Assembly (NCBI RefSeq): GCF_026914265.1 | Contig: NC_069132.1 | Coordinates: 67,780,993 to 67,844,992, forward strand | Direction: 5' to 3' | Source: Mya arenaria | Taxonomy: Eukaryota; Mollusca; Bivalvia; Myida; Myidae | Length of the DNA: 64,000 nucleotides | In this document: piece after piece, positions 60,232 to 64,000 of the stretch | Numbering within the stretch: the first letter of the stretch is position 1 | Layout of the letters: every line of letters begins with the position of its first letter | Notes under the pieces: generated by a model | Told to the model about the DNA's origin: nothing | What the model saw: the letters and a program-made list of their open reading frames with translations, nothing else | Database searches by the model: none | Made by a program: the position numbers and the translations under genes

Positions 60232-60587
60232 TTAAAGCTGCACTCCCACAGATTTACCGTTTTGACATATATTTTTTTAATTTTTGTCTTGAAAAAAGCC
60301 AAAATTTGTTTTAATATCAGAAAACCAGTGATATAAGATTGCTGACAAAAGATCAGATCACAGCATTTTATATTTCCATTCGAAAATTAAAGTTTAATGG
60401 CTAAAAGTGTTACTAACGAAAAAAGCATAAAATATCAGTTTTGGGTCATAAATATGAAAACATGCGATCTTTTATTCAGTAGTCTTATATCACTGGTTTC
60501 CATGCATTTTCACCAAAAAATTGCTTGTTCCAAGACAAGAAATAAAACAGTTGTCAAAATGTTCAATCTGTAAGAGTGCAGCTTTAA
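60232..60587. mobile_element. TTAA-type palindromic MITE
   Basis: Ends TTAAAGCTGCACTCCCACAG and CTGTAAGAGTGCAGCTTTAA. The inverted arms include GATATAAGATTGCTGACAAA against a shortened copy at 60470-60490. The centre carries GGCTAAAAGTGTTACTAACG. It is among the most complete copies. Confidence 0.85.
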
Positions 60588-61217
60588 GTACCTTCTTAAG
60601 ATAACCCCACATATATGATAGTTTAAGTTAACATATTGCATATAATTTAATTGTTCTGCAATTTCTCAAAGCAGATCACATATTCATTACAGTCATTGAA
60701 GAATTTTATTTTGTGCTCAACATCAGTTTTGGTAAGGATGTAAATTCTGCCACAGTTGTATGGATGTTAATTTGGTGCTCTATTCAAATGGATAGGACAT
60801 GTATATGTTTATATGTTTTGTTGAAATAAATTCTAAACTAAGCATTAAACTCTGTGTTAATATTCAACCCTTAATATACACCCCCCCCCCCCCCCCCCCC
60901 CCTCCACACACACACATGAAAAGCAGGTCCTATACCGGTACATGTTTAGCTGCTGGCATCTATGAAGGTGAAAATTCTCTTCTTTGACAATATCTTTTCT
61001 TGCATACCAGACGTGTGTTTCTGGTCATATGACCAGTGCTGGAAAAAACGGTCTTACACCCCCATGTAAGATGAGACACGTGCAACAACGCGCCACTTCT
61101 TATTTTTTTGTATGATTTATGAAAAGAATATTATGCCATTTCAAGTGCAATCAGATATATAAGTATGCAAGACTTTTAATTAAAATTGAAAATAAACGTG
61201 CCCTCCGGTCGGATTTT
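60588..61217. other. Spacer with C-run and CA repeat
   Basis: 60881-60902 is a run of 22 C's followed by CTCCACACACACACA. No gene is seen. Confidence 0.6.
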
Positions 61218-62889
61218 TATGCCCCCCGAAGGTGGGCAACTTAAAATCGCACCGTCCGTCCGTCCGTGCGTCCGGCTCAATAACCCGTGTCCAGGCTGTA
61301 ATTTACCCTTGTATGGCCAGATTTTATAATAACTTGCAACATGTGTTCCATATACCAAGACGACATGTCGCATGCAAGGCACGTGTCCCTACCTCTAAGT
61401 TCAAGGTCACACTTAGTGTTTTTTTCACAATCGAGTGCTGCATATAAGGACATAGAGTATAGGTTGTCATGTCCGGGCTGTTACTTTCCCTTGTATGGAC
61501 AGATTTTAAAATGACTTGCCACATGTGTTCCACATACCAAGACAACGTGTCGCGTGCAAGACCTGTGTCCCTACCTCTAAGGTCAAGGTCACACTTAGTG
61601 TTTTTTTCACAATCGAGTGCTGCATCTAAGGACATAGAGTATAGGTTGTCATGTCCGGGCTGTAACTTTCCCTTGTATAAACAGATTTTAAAATGACTTG
61701 CCACGTGTGTTCCACATACCAAGACGACGTGTCGCGTGCAAGACGCGTGTCCCTACCTCTAAGGTCAAGGTCACATTCACAATTGAGTGCTGCATAAAAA
61801 GACATAGAGTATAGGTTGTCGTGTCCAGGCTGTAACTTTCCCTTGTATGGACAGATTTTAAAATGACTTGCCACATGTGTTCCACATACCAAGACGACGT
61901 GTCGCTTGCAAGACGCATGTCCTTACCTCTAAGGTCAAGGTCACACATAATTGTTTATTCACAATGGAGTGCTGCATATAAAGACATAGAGTATAGGTTT
62001 TCGTGTCTGGGCTGTAACTTTCCCTTGTATGGACAGATTTTAAAATAACTTGCCACATGTGTTCCATATACCAAGATGACGTGTCACGTGCAAGACCCGT
62101 CTCCCTACCTCTAAGGTCAAGGTCACACTTAATTGTTTATTCACAATGGAGTGCTGCATATAAGGACATAGAGTATAGATTGTCGTGTCTGGGCTGTAAC
62201 TTTCCCTTGTATGGATAGAATTTAAAATAACTTGCCACATGTGTTCCACATACCAAGACGACGTGTCGCATGCAAGACTAGTGTTCCTACCACTAAGGTC
62301 AAGGTCACACTTAGCTGTTTATTCACAATGGAATGCAGCATATATAAGGATATAGAGTATAGGTTGTCGTGTCCGGGCTGTAACTTTCTCTTGTATGGAC
62401 AGATTTTAAAATGACTTGCCACATGTGTTTGACATACCAAGACGACGTGTCACGTGTAAGACCCATGACCCTACCTCTTAAGTTCAAGGTCACACTTAGT
62501 GTTTATTCACAATGGAATGCTGCATATAAGGACACAGAGTATAGTTTGTCGTGTCCGGGCTGTAACTTTCTCTTGTATGGACAGATTTTAAAATAACTTG
62601 CAACATGTGTTTGACATACCAAGACGACGTGTCGCGTGCAAGACCCGTGTCCCTACCTCTAAGGAGAAAGATACACTTAGTGTTTAATCACAATGGAATG
62701 CTGAATATAAGGACATAACAGTGTAGGTTGTCAAGTATGGGTGGTATTTTTTTATGTTCAGAGGCAATTTAAAATAACTTGCCATATGTATTTGACACGT
62801 AAAGGCAAGATCAACTTTTCATGTACTGACCTTGTTCATAGGTCAATGTCACATTCGGGGGCATTCGACACATACTGTGACAGCTCTTG
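61218..62889 (+). mobile_element. Element F: HINE-like element with 182-bp tandem core
   Basis: It starts TTATGCCCCCCGAAGG and has TTCGGGGGCATT near 62855 as its inverted counterpart. A CGTCCGTCCGTCCGTGCG run follows the 5' end. The core is about eight units of 182 bp (AGGTTGTC-type box at 61461, 61643, 61813, 61995, 62177, 62361 and 62543), each with GGTCAAGGTCACACTTAG. The last units are degraded. The 3' end has CACA-TAC-TGTG (62869-62879) and CAGCTCTTG (62881-62889), then TT. Open frames of 60-132 codons on both strands are repeat artefacts. Confidence 0.83.
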
Positions 62890-63094
62890 TTCTATCTGTA
62901 CCGGAAACACATGATAGATACTTATAATCTATTCCTTACCAAACTTGATGACAATGTCTATGAGCATAATATTTCTAACTCAGTCCATAACTAGTCTGAT
63001 CCCTTTAATCACACCTTGATTATGGCCGTTTAATTGTCAAAAGTTTACAAAGTTGACTGTCCATAAGGTTATGCAGTTCTTATCAATTGTGTTC

Positions 63095-63440
63095 TTAAAG
63101 CTTACAGATAGACCGTTTTGACATCATTTTAATTTTTTATCTTGGAATGAAACATTTTTTGCATAAATCTCTGTAAACCATTGATATAAGACTGCTGACA
63201 AAAGATCAGATCGCAGTTTTCATATTTATGTTCAAAAATGTGGCTAATTATGGCTAAAAGCATTACTGAAGTTTAAGAGAAATGAGTTTTTGGGCATAAA
63301 ATCCCCCCAGTAAATATGGAAACCTGCAATTTGATCTTTTGTCAGCAGTCTTATATCACTGGTTTCCAGACATTAATGCAAAAATTGACTGAGTCTAGGA
63401 CAAAAAAAAGTTTGAAAATGGTCAATCTGTGAGAGTGCAC
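63095..63440. mobile_element. TTAA-type palindromic MITE, right end trimmed
   Basis: The left end is TTAAAGCTTACAGATAGACC and the right end GTCAATCTGTGAGAGTGCAC, lacking the final CTTTAA. The inverted arms include GATATAAGACTGCTGACAAA and TTTTGTCAGCAGTCTTATAT. Confidence 0.8.
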
Positions 63441-64000
63441 AAAAATTGGTCACAATATAATTATACATGTATGTATCTCCTAAGGTTTATTGAATGGCTA
63501 GTATAAACATGCTGGAGCTGTGCTACTAACTATTAAACCTTATAATATAATAAATACATACACACTTGACACTTTTGGCAGTTGAAACCTAATATAACTT
63601 CAATTAAACAAAATCTCGAACATTTTCTGTCAGATTCATGATATTTAAATTCTTATCAGACCGATGAAATATGTGCCTTTTTGAGCCTCTAAACACCCTT
63701 TTGCTTTTTAGCAGCACCCTGTCCTTTTTAAAACATGGCTTATACCCTAATACATATTACTTACTTATATTTATACCACAATTTGTTATTCAGGGGTTCT
63801 AGCTCTGTAACACAGAACAATAACAAGTTTATGTCATGGAAGCCTGTAGATCGAGTCTCAGATTTCTGCCAAAAGTTCAAATTAATAAGGTCACTTTAAG
63901 CCGCACACAGTGGAAAGAAACTGCTAAGGGGAGTAAGCTAGCGTCAATAGCTGAAGTTTTTTGGGCTTAAAAACACAAAGAAAGCCTTATCGGTTGACAA
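63441..64000. other. AT-rich end of window
   Basis: Nothing recognised. Confidence 0.5.

Noticed and set aside
61324..61722. 132-codon minus-strand frame
   Set aside because: It crosses the 182-bp units of element F and repeats with them (MVCGTHVASHFKIC-type strings); a repeat artefact.

Overview
The window looks like animal nuclear DNA, most probably from a bivalve mollusc. It is AT-rich and intron-rich, has no operons or ribosome binding sites, and is packed with minisatellites, palindromic MITEs, tRNA-derived SINE sequence and GGTCAAGGTCAC-bearing tandem elements of the kind that are abundant in bivalve genomes. The species cannot be fixed from the sequence alone. Almost none of the open frames are genes. 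Most arise because several tandem repeats have unit lengths divisible by three and contain no stop codons.

Layout. 1-3995: 22-bp minisatellite. 4575-6675: tandem-repeat element A, nested inside a MITE. 7932-8187: 32-bp repeat. 8.2-23.8 kb and 29.2-31.9 kb: a mosaic of diverged, direct and inverted copies of one local duplicon, carrying broken retroelement fragments, tRNA-like SINE relics and elements B, B' (truncated) and C. 23966-29210: an 81-bp satellite-like array with an internal duplication of about 2.5 kb (31 units). 33.6-35.0 kb: a degraded GGTCA repeat and a 32-bp array. 35.9-46.1 kb: the only convincing protein-coding gene, the last four coding exons (+ strand) of a single-pass membrane protein with a PPxY-bearing cytoplasmic tail. 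Its introns hold a pogo-like MITE, element G and a hAT-like MITE. 46.1 to about 49.1 kb: its probable 3' UTR, itself full of MITEs. 49.7-56.2 kb: foldback MITEs, a tRNA-derived SINE, and elements D and E. 56.2-59.9 kb: a 36/27-bp minisatellite open in several frames on both strands. 61.2-62.9 kb: element F. The remainder is MITE copies and plain AT-rich sequence.

The most interesting system is a set of transposon-like elements (A-G) with different interiors but the same plan. Each starts in a T-rich site and has subterminal inverted repeats. Most then have a short GC-rich microsatellite and a tandem core. All but D show a 3' hairpin, and the elements end in CTCTTG or CTCTAG (or a variant) against more T. 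This matches the plan of non-autonomous Helentron/Helitron (HINE, DINE-1-like) rolling-circle elements. Four of them (A, B, C, E) can be compared with an unoccupied related site inside this same window, which lets the insertion points be read directly. In addition, the tandem cores of several families share AAGGTCAAGGTCAC, which in element A extends into a perfect palindrome of the oestrogen-response-element type.

Working relationships: the coding gene supplies one membrane protein of unknown function. Everything else is repeat biology, with nested insertions giving a relative order of events (MITEs and duplicon first, then the tandem-core elements).
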